Shown: positions 44,998-55,166, counted from the stretch's first letter. The stretch: DNA of 64,000 bases from Hyphomicrobiales bacterium (GCA_021286855.1 JAJTBO010000003.1:305638-369637), one strand, 5' to 3'. Notes: a model not told the origin generated them from the sequence alone. Program-made: numbers and translations.

Positions 44998-46158
44998 TCA
45001 TGTGCGGATCCGAACGGGGAACCCGACGGGCTCGCGCTCCTCTTCCACCAGCCGGTCGTGCATCTCGACCAGACGATCGATCGGCAGCGACCGCTTGATG
45101 CGGGTGGCGTGCGCCTTCACCTTGGCGAGCAGCTTCGGATAGACGCGATCGTCGAGTTCGACGCCGCGGGTCGAGAGCGCATGGGCGATGGCGGTGCGCC
45201 CCGAGTGCTTGCCGATGGCGAAGCCGTGGTCGCGGCCGAGATCGCGCGGGTCGAGGCCCTGATAGGTGTCGCGGTTCCACAGGAGCCCGGCGACGTGGAT
45301 GCCGCTCTCGTGGGTGAAGACGTCGGCGCCGATCACCGCCTTCTGCGGATGGATCGGCCGGCCGGAGGCGGTCGAGACCACCGCCGCCACATCACAGAGC
45401 CGGCCGGCGTCGACGCCGGAGGGGTAGCCGAGCCTCGCAAGCGCCACCACCAGCTCCTCGAGCGGGGCATTGCCGGCGCGCTCGCCGAGGCCCCCGACCG
45501 TCACCGAGACGTGGCGCGCGCCGGCGCGGACGGCGGCGAGCGCATTGGCGGTGGCGAGGCCGAGATCGTCGTGGGTGTGGATCTCCAGCGGCAGATCGCT
45601 GCCGGCGACGAGACGGGCGACGAGATCGTGGGTGGCGAAGGGATCGAGCACGCCGACGGTGTCGGCGAGGCGGACCCGGAAGACGCCGAGGCGCTCCACC
45701 GTCTCGATCACCCGGGCGAGATGATCGACGTCGGCGCGCGAGGCGTCCTCGCAGCCGATCGCCACCTCGAAGCCGCGATCGAGCGCCTCCGGCACCAGCC
45801 GTTCGATGCGGGCGAGCGCCGTCGCGCGGTCGATGCCGAGCTTGGCGGCGAGCTGCACGTCGGAAGCGGGGATCGACAGATTGACCGCCGAGACCCCGGC
45901 CGCCTTGGCGGCGTCGAGATCGGCCGGCGTCATCCGGCACCAGGCGAGGACGCGCAGGGGAAGCCGTGCCGCGACGATCGCCCGGATCGCCGCCTGTTCC
46001 TCCGCGCCCATCGCCGGGGTGCCGGCCTCGATCTCGGGGACGCCGGCCTCGGCCAGCGCCTCCGCGATCTCGAGCTTCTCGGCGGCCGAGAAGGCGACGC
46101 CGGGCGCCTGCTCGCCGTCGCGCAGGGTGGTGTCGTTCAGGAAGACGCGAGCGGCCAT
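44998..46158 (-). CDS. nifV: Homocitrate synthase
   Basis: A 386-residue enzyme condensing acetyl-CoA and 2-oxoglutarate to homocitrate, the organic part of FeMo-cofactor. [18 protein letters not shown] at the N-terminus (metal-binding D, catalytic R), [14 protein letters not shown] (about residue 195) and GIHVAGL are typical of the NifV/LeuA group. It lies 17 bases behind nifS. Confidence 0.94.
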   Translation of the reverse strand: MAARVFLNDTTLRDGEQAPGVAFSAAEKLEIAEALAEAGVPEIEAGTPAMGAEEQAAIRAIVAARLPLRVLAWCRMTPADLDAAKAAGVSAVNLSIPASDVQLAAKLGIDRATALARIERLVPEALDRGFEVAIGCEDASRADVDHLARVIETVERLGVFRVRLADTVGVLDPFATHDLVARLVAGSDLPLEIHTHDDLGLATANALAAVRAGARHVSVTVGGLGERAGNAPLEELVVALARLGYPSGVDAGRLCDVAAVVSTASGRPIHPQKAVIGADVFTHESGIHVAGLLWNRDTYQGLDPRDLGRDHGFAIGKHSGRTAIAHALSTRGVELDDRVYPKLLAKVKAHATRIKRSLPIDRLVEMHDRLVEEEREPVGFPVRIRT

Positions 46159-46175
46159 GCGTCCCTCCCCTCGCC

Positions 46176-47381
46176 TCAGGCGTAGACCGGGTTGAAGGAG
46201 GCCGGGGCCTTGTCGGCGCCCTGCCAGAACGGCGACAAGGCGCGCAGCTTCTCGACGATCGGCGGCATCGCCTCGAGGACGCGATCGACGTCGGCGTCGG
46301 TGTTGTCGCGGGAGAAGGAGAAGCGGATCGCGCCGTGCGCAGCCGTATAGGGCACGTTCATGGCGCGCAGCACGTGGCTCGGCTCGAGCGAACCGGAGGT
46401 GCAGGCGGAGCCCGACGAGGCGGCGATGCCCTCCCGGTTCATCAGGAGCAGGATGCCCTCGCCCTCGATGTATTCGAAGGCGATGTTGGAGGTGTTGGGC
46501 AGACGCTCGGCCGGATTGCCGGTGACGAAGCAGCTCGGGATGCGCTGGAGCAGGCCCTTCTCGAGGCGGTCGCGAAGCGCGGCGACGCGGGTCTGCTCGT
46601 CCGCCATGTGGAGGAGCGCCAACTCCGCCGCCTTGCCGAGGCCGACGATGCCGGGGGTGTTCTCGGTGCCGGCGCGGCGGCCGCGCTCCTGGTGGCCGCC
46701 CTTCATCAGCGAGCGGAAGCGGACGCCGCGCTTGACATAGAGGGCGCCGACGCCCTTCGGCCCGTGCAGCTTGTGGCCGGAGAGCGAGAGCATGTCGATC
46801 TGGGTCGACTTCAGATCGAGCGGGATCTTGCCGACCGCCTGGACGGCGTCGGTGTGGAAGATCGCGCCGACCTCCTTGGCCATCTCGGCGAGTTCGGGGA
46901 TCGGAAAGATCGTGCCGGTCTCGTTGTTGGCCCACATGATCGAGACGATCGCGGTCTTCTCCGACAGCGCCTCGCGATAGGCGGCGATGTCGAGCAGGCC
47001 CTTCTCGTCGACCGGGATGACGTGAACCTTGACCCCCTTGGTCTTCTCGAGATGGGCGCAGAGCGAGAGCACTGCCGGATGCTCGACGGCGGAGGTGATG
47101 ATCTCGTCGCGGCCGGGCGAGGCCTCGAGGGCGGAGAGGATCGCCATGTTGTCGCTCTCGGTGCCGCCGGAGGTGAAGACGATCTCGTGATCGAACTCCG
47201 CGCCGAGCAGCTTCTGGAGCGAGGCGCGCGCCTGCTTCACCGCGCCGCCGACCGACGAGCCGAAGGCGTGCATCGAGGACGGATTGCCGAACTGCTCGGT
47301 GAAGAAGGGCAGCATCGCCTGGACGACGGCGTCGTCGCAGCGCGTGGTGGCGTTGTTGTCGAGATAGACGGGGGTGGGCAT
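46176..47381 (-). CDS. nifS: Cysteine desulfurase NifS
   Basis: A 401-residue PLP enzyme that delivers sulfur for nitrogenase Fe-S clusters. The PLP lysine is in [11 protein letters not shown] (about residue 200), the active-site cysteine in [16 protein letters not shown] (about 325), and NNATT opens the protein. It is separated from nifU by a 239-base gap holding a palindromic element. Confidence 0.95.
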   Translation of the reverse strand: MPTPVYLDNNATTRCDDAVVQAMLPFFTEQFGNPSSMHAFGSSVGGAVKQARASLQKLLGAEFDHEIVFTSGGTESDNMAILSALEASPGRDEIITSAVEHPAVLSLCAHLEKTKGVKVHVIPVDEKGLLDIAAYREALSEKTAIVSIMWANNETGTIFPIPELAEMAKEVGAIFHTDAVQAVGKIPLDLKSTQIDMLSLSGHKLHGPKGVGALYVKRGVRFRSLMKGGHQERGRRAGTENTPGIVGLGKAAELALLHMADEQTRVAALRDRLEKGLLQRIPSCFVTGNPAERLPNTSNIAFEYIEGEGILLLMNREGIAASSGSACTSGSLEPSHVLRAMNVPYTAAHGAIRFSFSRDNTDADVDRVLEAMPPIVEKLRALSPFWQGADKAPASFNPVYA

Positions 47382-47463
47382 GAGTCGGTCCTCTTCGTCT
47401 TCGATCTGGCTCGGCGCTGGCCGAATACGGATTTCAAGGGCAGGCGCGGCCCGAGCCTCGCGT

Positions 47464-47585
47464 GTCCCCTCCCCCCTCGAGGGGGAGGGTCAGGGAGGGG
47501 GGGGCGGAGCGCCGCAGGCAGCGCTCGATCGCCGAGCCGCGGTGCCCCCCCTCTCCGGCTCTCCCCCCTCGAGGGGGGAGAGGGA
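47464..47585. repeat. Palindromic intergenic element, type B, between nifU and nifS
   Basis: Two inverted arms of about 40 bases, each built on CTCCCCCCTCGAGGGGG, enclose a core of about 40 bases. The right arm is an imperfect reverse complement of the left. A related element lies between nifD and nifK. The inserted hairpins sit inside what should be one transcript and may affect the nifU/nifS ratio. Confidence 0.7.
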
Positions 47586-47620
47586 CCGTGGGGCGACGCC
47601 TCGGTCTCGCCGGTCGCTCC

Positions 47621-48655
47621 TCACTTCACCGGCACGACGCGCACCGGAATGCCGAGCTTGGCGATGATCTTTTCCTGGACGCCGTTGACGGTCATCGAGG
47701 CCATCTGGCAGCCGACGCAGGCGCCGGTGAGCTTGACGATGACGTTGGAGCCGTCGACGTCGACCAGCTCGCAGTCGCCGCCGTCCTTCTTCAGGAAGGG
47801 CCGGACCTCTTCCAGCGCCTCTTCGATCAGCTTGATCTTCTGCACCGTCGTGTAGCGCGGCGCGCCCGAAGGAGCGGGAGCCGGCGCAGGCGTGATCACT
47901 TCCGTCGCGGCGGCGGCCTTCTCCAACGCCTCCAGCGAGATCACCGGCGACTTCTGCGCCGTCGCCGGGGTGGCGACCGGCGAAGCGCCGACCGCGGCCG
48001 AGGGCTTGGCCTTGCGCTTCAGCGTCTTGGGATCGACCGCGCCGACCGTGTAGGCGGCCGAGGCGACGATCAGCCCCTCCTCGACCATCTCGGCGTTGAC
48101 CCGGGCGAGCACGCCCTCGAGCGCCTCGAAACAGGTCAGGCAGCCGCCGCCGGCCTTGGTGTAGTTGGTCAACTCCTCGATCGAGGTCAGCTCGTTCGAG
48201 CGCACCGCGCGTTCGATCATGCCCTCGTCGACGCCGAAGCATTTGCAGACCAGCGCGCCTTCCTCGTGGTCGTCCTTCCACTCCTCGCCGCGGTAGTTGG
48301 CGACCGCCGCCTGGAGGGCTTCGTAGCCCATCACCGAGCAATGCATCTTCTCCGGCGGCAGGCCGCCGAGGAAGTCGGCGATGTCCTGGTTGGAGATCGC
48401 CAGCGCCTGTTCCAGCGTCTTGCCGACGACGAGTTCGGTCAGGGCCGACGACGAGGCGATCGCCGAGCCGCAGCCGAAGGTCTGGAACTTGGCCGCCTCG
48501 ATGACCTCGGTCTCGGGATCGACGCGCATCATCAGCTTCAGCGCGTCGCCGCAGGAGATCGCGCCGACCTCACCGACCGCATTGGCCGTTTCGAGAACCC
48601 CGGCGTTGACGGGATTGAAGAAATAGTCCTTGACCTTGTCGGTGTAGTCCCACAT
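47621..48655 (-). CDS. nifU: Fe-S cluster scaffold NifU
   Basis: A 344-residue scaffold with three parts: an IscU-like N-terminus ([15 protein letters not shown] and MHCSVMG cysteines), a central ferredoxin-like part with [10 protein letters not shown] and [10 protein letters not shown], and a C-terminal Nfu domain with CVGCQMAS. The Ala/Pro linker between central and C-terminal parts (about residues 205-265) is longer than usual, which explains the length above the common 300 or so. It is the second gene after iscA. Confidence 0.95.
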   Translation of the reverse strand: MWDYTDKVKDYFFNPVNAGVLETANAVGEVGAISCGDALKLMMRVDPETEVIEAAKFQTFGCGSAIASSSALTELVVGKTLEQALAISNQDIADFLGGLPPEKMHCSVMGYEALQAAVANYRGEEWKDDHEEGALVCKCFGVDEGMIERAVRSNELTSIEELTNYTKAGGGCLTCFEALEGVLARVNAEMVEEGLIVASAAYTVGAVDPKTLKRKAKPSAAVGASPVATPATAQKSPVISLEALEKAAAATEVITPAPAPAPSGAPRYTTVQKIKLIEEALEEVRPFLKKDGGDCELVDVDGSNVIVKLTGACVGCQMASMTVNGVQEKIIAKLGIPVRVVPVK

Positions 48656-48683
48656 GGGCTGCTCTCCTGAATGGGGGTTCGGA

Positions 48684-49004
48684 TCAACCGAAGGACTTGC
48701 CGCACGAACACTTCGACGTGGCGTTCGGGTTTTCGAAGACGAAGCCGGAGGCCTCGAGGCCGGTGACGAAGTCGACCGTCATGCCCTCGACGAGCGACCG
48801 GCTGTCGGCGTCGACGAACAGCTTGACGCCGTCCTGGTCGATGACGATGTCGCCGTCACGGCTCGTGCCCTCGAGGCCCATCAGGTACTTGAAGCCGGCG
48901 CAGCCGCCCGCCTCGACCTTGATGCGCAGACCTTCCATCGGGGTCGCGGCGCGAGAGAGAGCCGTCCGGACGGCGGAAACGGCGCTGTCGGTGAGTTGGA
49001 TCAT
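48684..49004 (-). CDS. iscA: A-type Fe-S carrier, nif-associated IscA/HesB
   Basis: A 106-residue HesB/IscA protein with the three cysteines in place: GGCAGFKY and CSCGKSFG. It carries Fe-S clusters to nitrogenase proteins. The start MIQLTDSAV follows CGAGGTTTTCGCC. It leads the nifU-S-V-cysE-W unit and has the sigma-54 promoter and NifA box directly upstream. Confidence 0.93.
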   Translation of the reverse strand: MIQLTDSAVSAVRTALSRAATPMEGLRIKVEAGGCAGFKYLMGLEGTSRDGDIVIDQDGVKLFVDADSRSLVEGMTVDFVTGLEASGFVFENPNATSKCSCGKSFG

Positions 49005-49045
49005 GGCGAAAACCTCGTGCTCGAAGGACGTTCGAGGAGGATTTC

Positions 49046-49060
49046 GCAAAGCCCGTGCCA
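49046..49060 (-). promoter_or_regulatory. Sigma-54 promoter of iscA-nifUSV
   Basis: On the minus strand TGGCAC-GGGCT-TTGC is a perfect -24/-12 match, 41 bases from the iscA start. A 16-base inverted repeat (TCAGGGAAATCCCTGA, 49062-49077) stands immediately upstream of it. Confidence 0.9.
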
Positions 49061-49107
49061 ATCAGGGAAATCCCTGACAAATCACGTCTTTTTCCATTCG
49101 TAGTGAT

Positions 49108-49123
49108 GTCGACAAGCCGACAA
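49108..49123 (-). promoter_or_regulatory. NifA upstream activator site of iscA
   Basis: On the minus strand TGTCGGCTTGTCGACA, a perfect TGT-N4-T-N5-ACA, centred about 55 bases before the -24 element. A second perfect 12-base palindrome, GCGACATGTCGC (49135-49146), lies just behind it. Confidence 0.8.
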
Positions 49124-49212
49124 CGGGCGATTTGCGACATGTCGCGATTTCGACGAAACGCCTGAAGCGACGGCGTTTTCGGCCGCAGGACGAGCCGCTG
49201 GGGGACTGCGCG

Positions 49213-49731
49213 TCAGACGGCGGCGCGCTCCATGCGGCTGCGGATCTCCACCCTCAGCGCTTCCGCCGCCGGCTCGGAGGCGAGCGAGCGGATCGTCCAG
49301 GGCTTGCGACCCGCAGGAACGGAGAAGCGGGCGATCACGTCCCACGACGACGGGCCGTCGGAGAACGTGTCCTCTTCGACCGACAGATCGACCAGGGCGG
49401 AAAAGTCGCGGGCGCGAGAGAAGCGCAGGCCGAAGGCGCCGGCCGCCGTCTCGACGAAGCGGCGACGCTCGAAGTCGATCGTCATCGTCGTTTCGAGACC
49501 GACGAGGGCGGCGACCAGCACCGGCAGACCGACCGACAGCGCGCCGAGCGAAATGATCCAGAACGGGATCATCGCCCATTGGAACGGATGACCCGGCCGG
49601 ATCAACAACTCCCAAGGCGCGAGAAAGGTCATCGCGCCGATGACGGCCAAGACGATCCGAATCGCGACCGGAAACCGGTTGGTGAAGACCATGCGATCGC
49701 CGCCGTCTTCGGCGCTGTCGATGCCGCTCAT
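49213..49731 (-). CDS. Membrane protein of unknown function
   Basis: A 172-residue protein not recognised by name. It has two hydrophobic segments (about residues 23-45 and 52-78, the latter with LGALSVGLPVLVAALVG), followed by a soluble beta-rich part that resembles membrane-anchored PH-like or DUF-type domains. The same layout (two helices, then a beta domain) is seen in the gene at 57691. It stands alone between nifQ and iscA on the same strand; no motif links it to nitrogen fixation. Confidence 0.6.
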   Translation of the reverse strand: MSGIDSAEDGGDRMVFTNRFPVAIRIVLAVIGAMTFLAPWELLIRPGHPFQWAMIPFWIISLGALSVGLPVLVAALVGLETTMTIDFERRRFVETAAGAFGLRFSRARDFSALVDLSVEEDTFSDGPSSWDVIARFSVPAGRKPWTIRSLASEPAAEALRVEIRSRMERAAV

Positions 49732-49809
49732 GCGTCGCTCCGCCGCTCGTCGACGTCACGTTCCCGCAGAAACGTGAAGGAGTGACGAAGAGCGCGGCCG
49801 CGGCCGGCC

Positions 49810-50445
49810 TCACTCGGCGGCGAGCGCCGCGACGTCGGCCCGATCGAGCGCGCGGCGGCGCTCCGCCATCCGGCTCTCGCCGTCCTCCGCGCCGAAACAT
49901 TCGGCGAAGTCGGCGCATTGGGCGCAGGAGGGGGCCGAGCAGAGCGAAAAGCCCTCGGCCTCGCAGAGCCGACGGTAGAAATACTTCTTCCACCGCATGT
50001 TGGCGGCGTTGCCGGCGTGCAGCGTCGGGAAATGGCGGGCGAGGAGGCGATTGAGTTCGGATCGATCGAACAGGCCGAGATCCTGCCAGAGGTGATCGGG
50101 GCGCAGGGCGCGGCGCGCGATCACCCGCGCGAGGAGCGGCGCGAGATCGGTGGCGGCGTGGTCGAGAAGGAGGTCGCGCAGCATCACCTCCTCGGCCTCC
50201 AGGACCGGCGCGATCTCCGCATCGCCGAGGCCGGCGCGGTCGAAGGCGGGAAAGCGCGTCGCCAGAAGAAGAGCGAGTTCGGAGGCCGCCAGCCCGGTCG
50301 CGCCGGCGACGGTCGCCGTCCCCTGCCCCGCCTCTTCGAGGCCGACGGAGAGGACGCAGGCGAGCACGTGATCGTCGAAGCGGCGGTCGGCGTCGGCCTC
50401 GCCGAGCGCGGTCCGCATCAGTCGGGCGTGTCGAACGCGAGCCAT
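49810..50445 (-). CDS. nifQ: Molybdenum-processing protein NifQ
   Basis: A 211-residue NifQ. The C-terminal cysteine motif C-X4-C-X2-C-X5-C (CSAPSCAQCADFAEC) binds the Fe-S cluster used in making a Mo-Fe-S precursor for NifE/N. RRALRPDHLWQDLGL and NMRWKKYFYRRLCEAEGF are family-typical. The ATG is chosen over an upstream GTG because GGAGG lies five bases before it. Confidence 0.93.
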   Translation of the reverse strand: MARVRHARLMRTALGEADADRRFDDHVLACVLSVGLEEAGQGTATVAGATGLAASELALLLATRFPAFDRAGLGDAEIAPVLEAEEVMLRDLLLDHAATDLAPLLARVIARRALRPDHLWQDLGLFDRSELNRLLARHFPTLHAGNAANMRWKKYFYRRLCEAEGFSLCSAPSCAQCADFAECFGAEDGESRMAERRRALDRADVAALAAE

Positions 50446-50486
50446 CGTCACCTCCACCGCAGGGATGTCGAAAACGCGAGACGGAT

Positions 50487-50521
50487 GAGACGGTCGGCGG
50501 CCGGGGAGCGCCGACCGTCTC
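50487..50521. other. Strong stem-loop between fdxB and nifQ
   Basis: A perfect 13-base stem (GAGACGGTCGGCG with CGCCGACCGTCTC) closes a nine-base loop, 61 bases after fdxB. On the minus strand CGTTTTCG follows about 10 bases later, so it is a possible terminator or a processing barrier that lowers nifQ expression. Confidence 0.6.
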
Positions 50522-50581
50522 GGGGACCGACAATTGCGCGAGCGGACCCGCGCGGGCGCCCCTCGCGACCGGACCGGCGGG

Positions 50582-50899
50582 TCAGGCGGCGACCTTGTCG
50601 GCGGCGACGTGGGTCTGGCAGTTCTTCGGGCAGACGCGGGCGCAGGCGCCGCAACCGATGCAGGCGCCCGACTTGTCGACGACCATGATCATGCGGTTCA
50701 GCTCGCCGTCGAAGTCCTCGTCCTCGCCTTCGACGCACTGGCCGAGGATCTCGCCCTCGTCGTCGACGCCGTAGAGGTGCATGACGTCGCGCGAGCAGAC
50801 CTTGTAGCAGCGGCCGCAGCCGATGCAGGTCTCGCCGTCGATCTTCATCAGATATTCCGGCATCCAGGTGGAGCCGTCGCGGGTCTGAAAATCCGCCAT
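50582..50899 (-). CDS. fdxB: Nif-specific ferredoxin III
   Basis: A 105-residue 2[4Fe-4S] ferredoxin of the FdxB type. Two CX2CX2CX3C motifs are seen, CIGCGRCYKVC and CIGCGACARVC, separated by a 30-residue acidic insert typical of ferredoxin III. It likely serves FeMo-cofactor assembly or electron transfer. The ATG overlaps the DUF683 stop. Confidence 0.93.
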   Translation of the reverse strand: MADFQTRDGSTWMPEYLMKIDGETCIGCGRCYKVCSRDVMHLYGVDDEGEILGQCVEGEDEDFDGELNRMIMVVDKSGACIGCGACARVCPKNCQTHVAADKVAA

Positions 50900-51099
50900 C
50901 ACGCGGCCTCCATCGCTTTGAGCCGAGCCCGAGCCGCATCGAGCGCGGCATAGGCGTCGTAGGCCGCCTGCGCGACCTCCATGATCTTGTTCCAGTCGCC
51001 CGGCAGTTCCTCGGAGAGGTCGTGCAGGTTCATCTTGGCGTTGGTCGCCTTGGCGTTGAGCTTCTTGATCTCGGCCTTGAGCGTATCGACGTCGGACAT
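50899..51099 (-). CDS. Small nif-cluster protein, DUF683 (CCE_0567 family)
   Basis: A 66-residue, largely helical protein: LKAEIKKLNAKATNAKMNLHDLSEELP followed by AQAAYDAYAALD. This family always sits in nif clusters near nifX and fdxB; a cyanobacterial member binds metal and forms a helical hairpin, but the function is not known. Start ATG follows GAGAGA. Overlaps fdxB by one base. Confidence 0.88.
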   Translation of the reverse strand: MSDVDTLKAEIKKLNAKATNAKMNLHDLSEELPGDWNKIMEVAQAAYDAYAALDAARARLKAMEAA

Positions 51100-51137
51100 C
51101 GGTCTCTCCTCGGATGAAACGTGTGTCGGGAACCAGA

Positions 51138-51226
51138 CGTCATCCCCGACGCGAACGAGACGGAGGGTCGGCCCACGAGACCTCCCGCCCCGCCCGGACG
51201 ACGGGCAGGCCGCATCGGGGATGACG
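51138..51226. repeat. 12-base inverted repeat in the DUF683-DUF269 gap
   Basis: CGTCATCCCCGA at the left and TCGGGGATGACG at the right enclose about 65 bases of GC-rich sequence with further folding (CGGGCGG, CCGCCCG type blocks). It fills most of the 170-base gap and looks like a small inserted palindromic element. Confidence 0.55.
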
Positions 51227-51269
51227 CCGGTCGGGCGGCGCGGGGAATGCGCCGCCGCCCCTCTCCCCG

Positions 51270-51740
51270 TCACCAGTCGGCGACTTCGGGGAACTTGGCG
51301 ATCATCTCGCAGGCTTCGTCGACGGCCTTGGTTCCGGCCTCGGCGAGCTTCGTCAGGCTGTCGTGGCCCCAGCGATGCACGTCGCGCAGCGACTTCGAAT
51401 AGACGACCAGACGTCCGGTCATCAGGATCACGCGGCCGAAGCCCTCGTGGCTCATCTTCATCATCGGCGAGGCGATGCGGCCGGCTTCCTTTTCGATGGC
51501 GAGGCCGATGGCGGCGTAGAACTTCTCCACCCGCCACAGCACGTCCGGATCGGGATCGCCGATGATCGGGATCTCGCGGCGCTGTTCCTTGGTGACGATG
51601 AAGTCCTTCAGGATCGAGGCGTCGGAGCGGCCCTCCCAAGTGCCGTAGCTGTCTTCGGCGCGCACGAGGCGGACCAGGGTCGAAAGAAACGGCGTGGCGA
51701 GCGCGACGTCGTCGGCGGAGAGTTCGGCGGTTTCGGTCAT
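51270..51740 (-). CDS. NifX-associated nitrogen fixation protein (DUF269)
   Basis: A 156-residue protein of the DUF269 family, always next to nif[28 protein letters not shown], read in parts, and [20 protein letters not shown] are typical. The function is unproven; context points to FeMo-cofactor work. The ATG MTETAEL is eight bases behind the nifX stop. Confidence 0.92.
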   Translation of the reverse strand: MTETAELSADDVALATPFLSTLVRLVRAEDSYGTWEGRSDASILKDFIVTKEQRREIPIIGDPDPDVLWRVEKFYAAIGLAIEKEAGRIASPMMKMSHEGFGRVILMTGRLVVYSKSLRDVHRWGHDSLTKLAEAGTKAVDEACEMIAKFPEVADW

Positions 51741-51748
51741 CTTGGGCC

Positions 51749-52246
51749 TCAATCGTCGGCAAAGGAGGGTTTCGGGGCGGCGATGCCGGCTTCCGCCAGC
51801 ACCTTGCGCAGCCAGGGCGGCGGCGCGCCCTCGAGCATGGTGCGGGTGCGCTCCAGCACCTCGTCGATCGACGACGGCGCCTGCACCTTGATCGGGTGGA
51901 TCTTGGCGGAGACGACCTTGGCGGCGGAGGGGCCGCCGATCGCCAGGCAGAAGAGCAGATGGCAGCCGGAGAGCGCCTCGACCTTGGGCGTGATGCGATC
52001 ATCGCCGTCGGTCTTGTGCTGGCCGGATTGCTCGGTGACGTCGTCGAAGGCGAGCGCCTCGACGAAGGACCAACCGGTCTTGGTGACGTCGTAGACGGCG
52101 AAGCGGCTCGCCGACCCGAAGTGGGCGTTGAGCCCCTTCATGTCGTTGGTGGCGATGGCGACGCGGACCGCGCCGGCGGCGCGTTCGGGGGCGGCTTCGG
52201 CGGCTGCGTCAGTGGGCACGAGCGACAGTCTCCGGACGGCTGACAT
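51749..52246 (-). CDS. nifX: FeMo-cofactor carrier NifX
   Basis: A 165-residue NifX. After an Ala-rich lead it has [26 protein letters not shown] and [18 protein letters not shown], as in NifX/NafY. It holds NifB-co or VK-cluster during cofactor assembly. Its start lies within the end of nifN (38-base overlap). Confidence 0.93.
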   Translation of the reverse strand: MSAVRRLSLVPTDAAAEAAPERAAGAVRVAIATNDMKGLNAHFGSASRFAVYDVTKTGWSFVEALAFDDVTEQSGQHKTDGDDRITPKVEALSGCHLLFCLAIGGPSAAKVVSAKIHPIKVQAPSSIDEVLERTRTMLEGAPPPWLRKVLAEAGIAAPKPSFADD

Positions 52247-53594
52247 GGGCGTTCTCTCTCTTGGTGAGCGGATTCAACCCTTCGGGGGTCGGATCGTGCC
52301 GTTGGGCCTGGAAGAGGTTCGAGACTTCGAAGATCAGGTCGCGGGTGCCGCGATAGCCGACGTGCGCCCGATGCTGCATGCCGAGCCGATCGAAGATCGG
52401 GAATCCGACCCGGAACAGCGGGATGTCGAGATGCTCGGCGGCCTGTCGGCCGTGGCTGTGGGTGACGATGAGGTCGCAGCCGACGGCGAGACGCTCGAGA
52501 TCGCCGAGGTCGCCGACCTTGACCTCGTCGGTCGGCACTTTCTTCAGGATCGGCGAGGACCCCGTCGTGGTCACCGCCGCCGCCACCTCCGCGCCCATGC
52601 CGGCGAAGAAGGTGGCGAGCCGATAGAGGTGGTCCGGCTCGGCGGCGATGGCGATCTTCTTGCCGGAAAAATGGAAATGCCCGTCGAGCAGGGCGTCGGC
52701 GAGTTGCGAGCGACGCCGGCGCAGGCTCGCCGGCACCGGCTGACCGGAGATCTCGGCGAGCGCGGTGACGAAGCGGTCGACCGCCTTGAGGCCGGTCAGG
52801 GTGCCGAACAGCGTGTAGGGCACGTCGGCGACCTCGGCGAGTTTCTCGGCGGCGGCGCGCTGGCCCTCGCCGATGGCGAGGCAATGGACGCATTCGCCGA
52901 GCGTGCGGATGTCTTCGACCTTGGTGCCGCCGTAGGTGGTCGGGATCCATTTGCCGGGCACGGTGCCGTCGAGAGCGCCGGAGACGTCGGGCAGGATGGT
53001 CGCTTCGAGGCCGAAGGCCTCGACCATGTCGCGGATCTCCTCGATGTCGGCGACGGTCAGGTCGAAGCCGGGCAGAATGGCGACGCGGCGCGGATTGCGG
53101 CGGGCGGAGACACGGGCGGTGATCCCGGCGATCATCGCGACGACCGCCTTCGACCAGCCCTCCTCGATGCCTCCGTTGAAGTCGGGGGTGTCGGCGAGCA
53201 CCACTTCCGTGCCGGCGAGCGCTTCGGCGCGACGGGCCTTGATGATCGCCAGATCGCCGGCGAAGTCCTCGCCGCGGGTCTCGACCAGCGCCGTGGTGGC
53301 GATGCCGATCAGCTTCGGCTTGGTGCGGTTCTTCAGGTTGAGGATCGCCTCCTCGAGGTGATCCGCGCCGCCCATGATGGTGGCGACCTCGTCCATCGCC
53401 GTGGTCTGCAGCGGGATCGTCTCCTTGAAATGGCGGACGAACAGCACGAGCGCGAAGGAGGTGCAGCCCTGGCTGCCGTGGAACAGCGGCACGCAGCCGT
53501 CGACGCCGAGATAGGCGAAGGCCGCGCCGAGCGGCTGGCTCGACTTCAACGGATTGACCGAGGCCGACTTGTCGACGGGAAGGATGGTCGTCAT
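52209..53594 (-). CDS. nifN: FeMo-cofactor scaffold subunit NifN
   Basis: A 461-residue NifK-like scaffold subunit. SVNPLKSSQPLGAAFAYLGV, HGSQGCTSFALVLFVRHFKE and the helix EEAILNLKNRTKPKLIGI match NifN. With NifE it forms the platform where NifB-co is matured to FeMo-cofactor. It begins 11 bases behind nifE. Confidence 0.95.
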   Translation of the reverse strand: MTTILPVDKSASVNPLKSSQPLGAAFAYLGVDGCVPLFHGSQGCTSFALVLFVRHFKETIPLQTTAMDEVATIMGGADHLEEAILNLKNRTKPKLIGIATTALVETRGEDFAGDLAIIKARRAEALAGTEVVLADTPDFNGGIEEGWSKAVVAMIAGITARVSARRNPRRVAILPGFDLTVADIEEIRDMVEAFGLEATILPDVSGALDGTVPGKWIPTTYGGTKVEDIRTLGECVHCLAIGEGQRAAAEKLAEVADVPYTLFGTLTGLKAVDRFVTALAEISGQPVPASLRRRRSQLADALLDGHFHFSGKKIAIAAEPDHLYRLATFFAGMGAEVAAAVTTTGSSPILKKVPTDEVKVGDLGDLERLAVGCDLIVTHSHGRQAAEHLDIPLFRVGFPIFDRLGMQHRAHVGYRGTRDLIFEVSNLFQAQRHDPTPEGLNPLTKRENAHVSRPETVARAH

Positions 53595-53605
53595 GGGCGT
53601 CTCCG

Positions 53606-55141
53606 TCAGCAGTCGTCGGCGTCGCCGGCGCCGGAGCCCGCGAACTTCTTCAGGGTGTGGGTCGGGACGGCGTCGTTGGCGGCGCGCGCGACGGCGACCT
53701 CGTCGACGGGCGTTCGCGCCGGAGCGGTTCGCCCGATCACGCTCTCGCCGACGATCCGGCCGGCCTCGTCGAAGGGCGAGGGCTCGCGCACCTGCGCCCA
53801 GATCGGATTATGGATGGCGAGGTCGATCTGACGGACCAACTCGACCATGCCGTCGTAGCCGGCGTAGGGCAGATGGCGCTCCTGGTTGATGTCGAGCCAG
53901 GGCATCTTGGCCTTCAACGCGACGAACTGGGTGCGGCCGCCCGACAACATGATGTCGGCGTCGTGGCGCTCCAGCAGAGCGTAGAGATCGCGCGGCGCCA
54001 TACCCTCGAACATGCGGTGCTCGTCCTCGAGGATCTGCTTGATGCGCTCCTTGTCTTCGTCCGTCGACTTCTTGACCGAGGTGCCGACGATCTCGACGCC
54101 GATCTCCATCAGCGCCGAGGCGACCGACCAGGACTTGACGCCGCCGGTGTTGAGCAGGACCCGCTTGCCCTGGAGACGCGGCCGGAAGGCCTCGAGCTTC
54201 TCCCAGACGATCTTCTCCTCGCGGGCGATCAGGGCTTCGGTGCGATCGATCAGCTCCGGGTCGGCGCCCCGGCGGACGAGCAGGTTCGCCAGTTGGCGCA
54301 ACGCCTCGGAGGTGTCGGCGACGCCGTAGAACGAGCCCTCGAAGAACGGGATGTCCCAGCGCTCCTCCATCTTGCGAGCGAGATTGATGAGGGCGGTCGA
54401 GCAGACCATCATCGTCGCCTTCGCCGTATGGGCCGAGGCGACGTCGAGGAAACGGGCGTCGCCGGGCACGCAGGCGCGGACCCGGATGCCGAGCTCGTCG
54501 AGCAGCGGTTTCACCAGCCAGAATTCGCCGGCGAGATTGAACTCGCCGAGGATGTTGACGTCGTAATCGCCGACGTCGTCGGGCTCGTGCGTGCCGATGA
54601 CGTGGTCGAGCAGGGCTTCGCCGGCGAGTTTGTTGCCGAGGTTCTTCGAGCCGACGAAGCCGGCGGCGTGGACCGGGATCACGGCCGTTTCGAACTTCTC
54701 GGAGGCGTGGCGGCAGACGGCGTCGATGTCGTCGCCGATCAGGGCGGTGACGCAGGTCTCGTAGACGAAGATCGCCGGCGGGGCGTGCGCCTCGACGATC
54801 TCGCGGATCGCCTTCCAGAGCTTGCGCTCGCCCTGCCCCATCACGACGTCGAGCTCGGTCAGATCGGTGGTGAAGGAGGTGCGCCACAGCATCGGGCCGG
54901 AGGAGGCCGCGCCGCGGTTGTCCCAGGAGTTGCCCTCACAGGCGAGCGGCGCGTGGATCAGATGGGCGGCGTCGGTGATCGGCTGGAGCACGATCTTGGC
55001 GCCGTCGAAGGCGCAGCCGCCGGCGGCCGCGCCGGGGGTCAGCGGCTTCGAGCAGCCCTTCTTGCGCGCCTTCTCGTCCTTGGCCTGGTTCTTGTCACAA
55101 CCCGGCTCGTCGAAGAGCGCCTGGACCTTCGGTGACAGCAT
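53606..55141 (-). CDS. nifE: FeMo-cofactor scaffold subunit NifE
   Basis: A 511-residue NifD-like subunit. GAKIVLQPITDAAHLIHAPLACEG, YETCVTALIGDDIDAVC and the long C-terminal domain with GGVKSWSVASALMEIG fit NifE. The N-terminus has a Lys/Cys-rich segment (GCDKNQAKDEKARKKGC). Start MLSPKVQ follows GAGGGGAG. It heads nifENX and has its own sigma-54 promoter 67 bases upstream, with a NifA box lying between promoter and start. Confidence 0.95.
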   Translation of the reverse strand: MLSPKVQALFDEPGCDKNQAKDEKARKKGCSKPLTPGAAAGGCAFDGAKIVLQPITDAAHLIHAPLACEGNSWDNRGAASSGPMLWRTSFTTDLTELDVVMGQGERKLWKAIREIVEAHAPPAIFVYETCVTALIGDDIDAVCRHASEKFETAVIPVHAAGFVGSKNLGNKLAGEALLDHVIGTHEPDDVGDYDVNILGEFNLAGEFWLVKPLLDELGIRVRACVPGDARFLDVASAHTAKATMMVCSTALINLARKMEERWDIPFFEGSFYGVADTSEALRQLANLLVRRGADPELIDRTEALIAREEKIVWEKLEAFRPRLQGKRVLLNTGGVKSWSVASALMEIGVEIVGTSVKKSTDEDKERIKQILEDEHRMFEGMAPRDLYALLERHDADIMLSGGRTQFVALKAKMPWLDINQERHLPYAGYDGMVELVRQIDLAIHNPIWAQVREPSPFDEAGRIVGESVIGRTAPARTPVDEVAVARAANDAVPTHTLKKFAGSGAGDADDC

Positions 55142-55166
55142 GTCCGGTCTCCCCTCTCGTCGCCTT

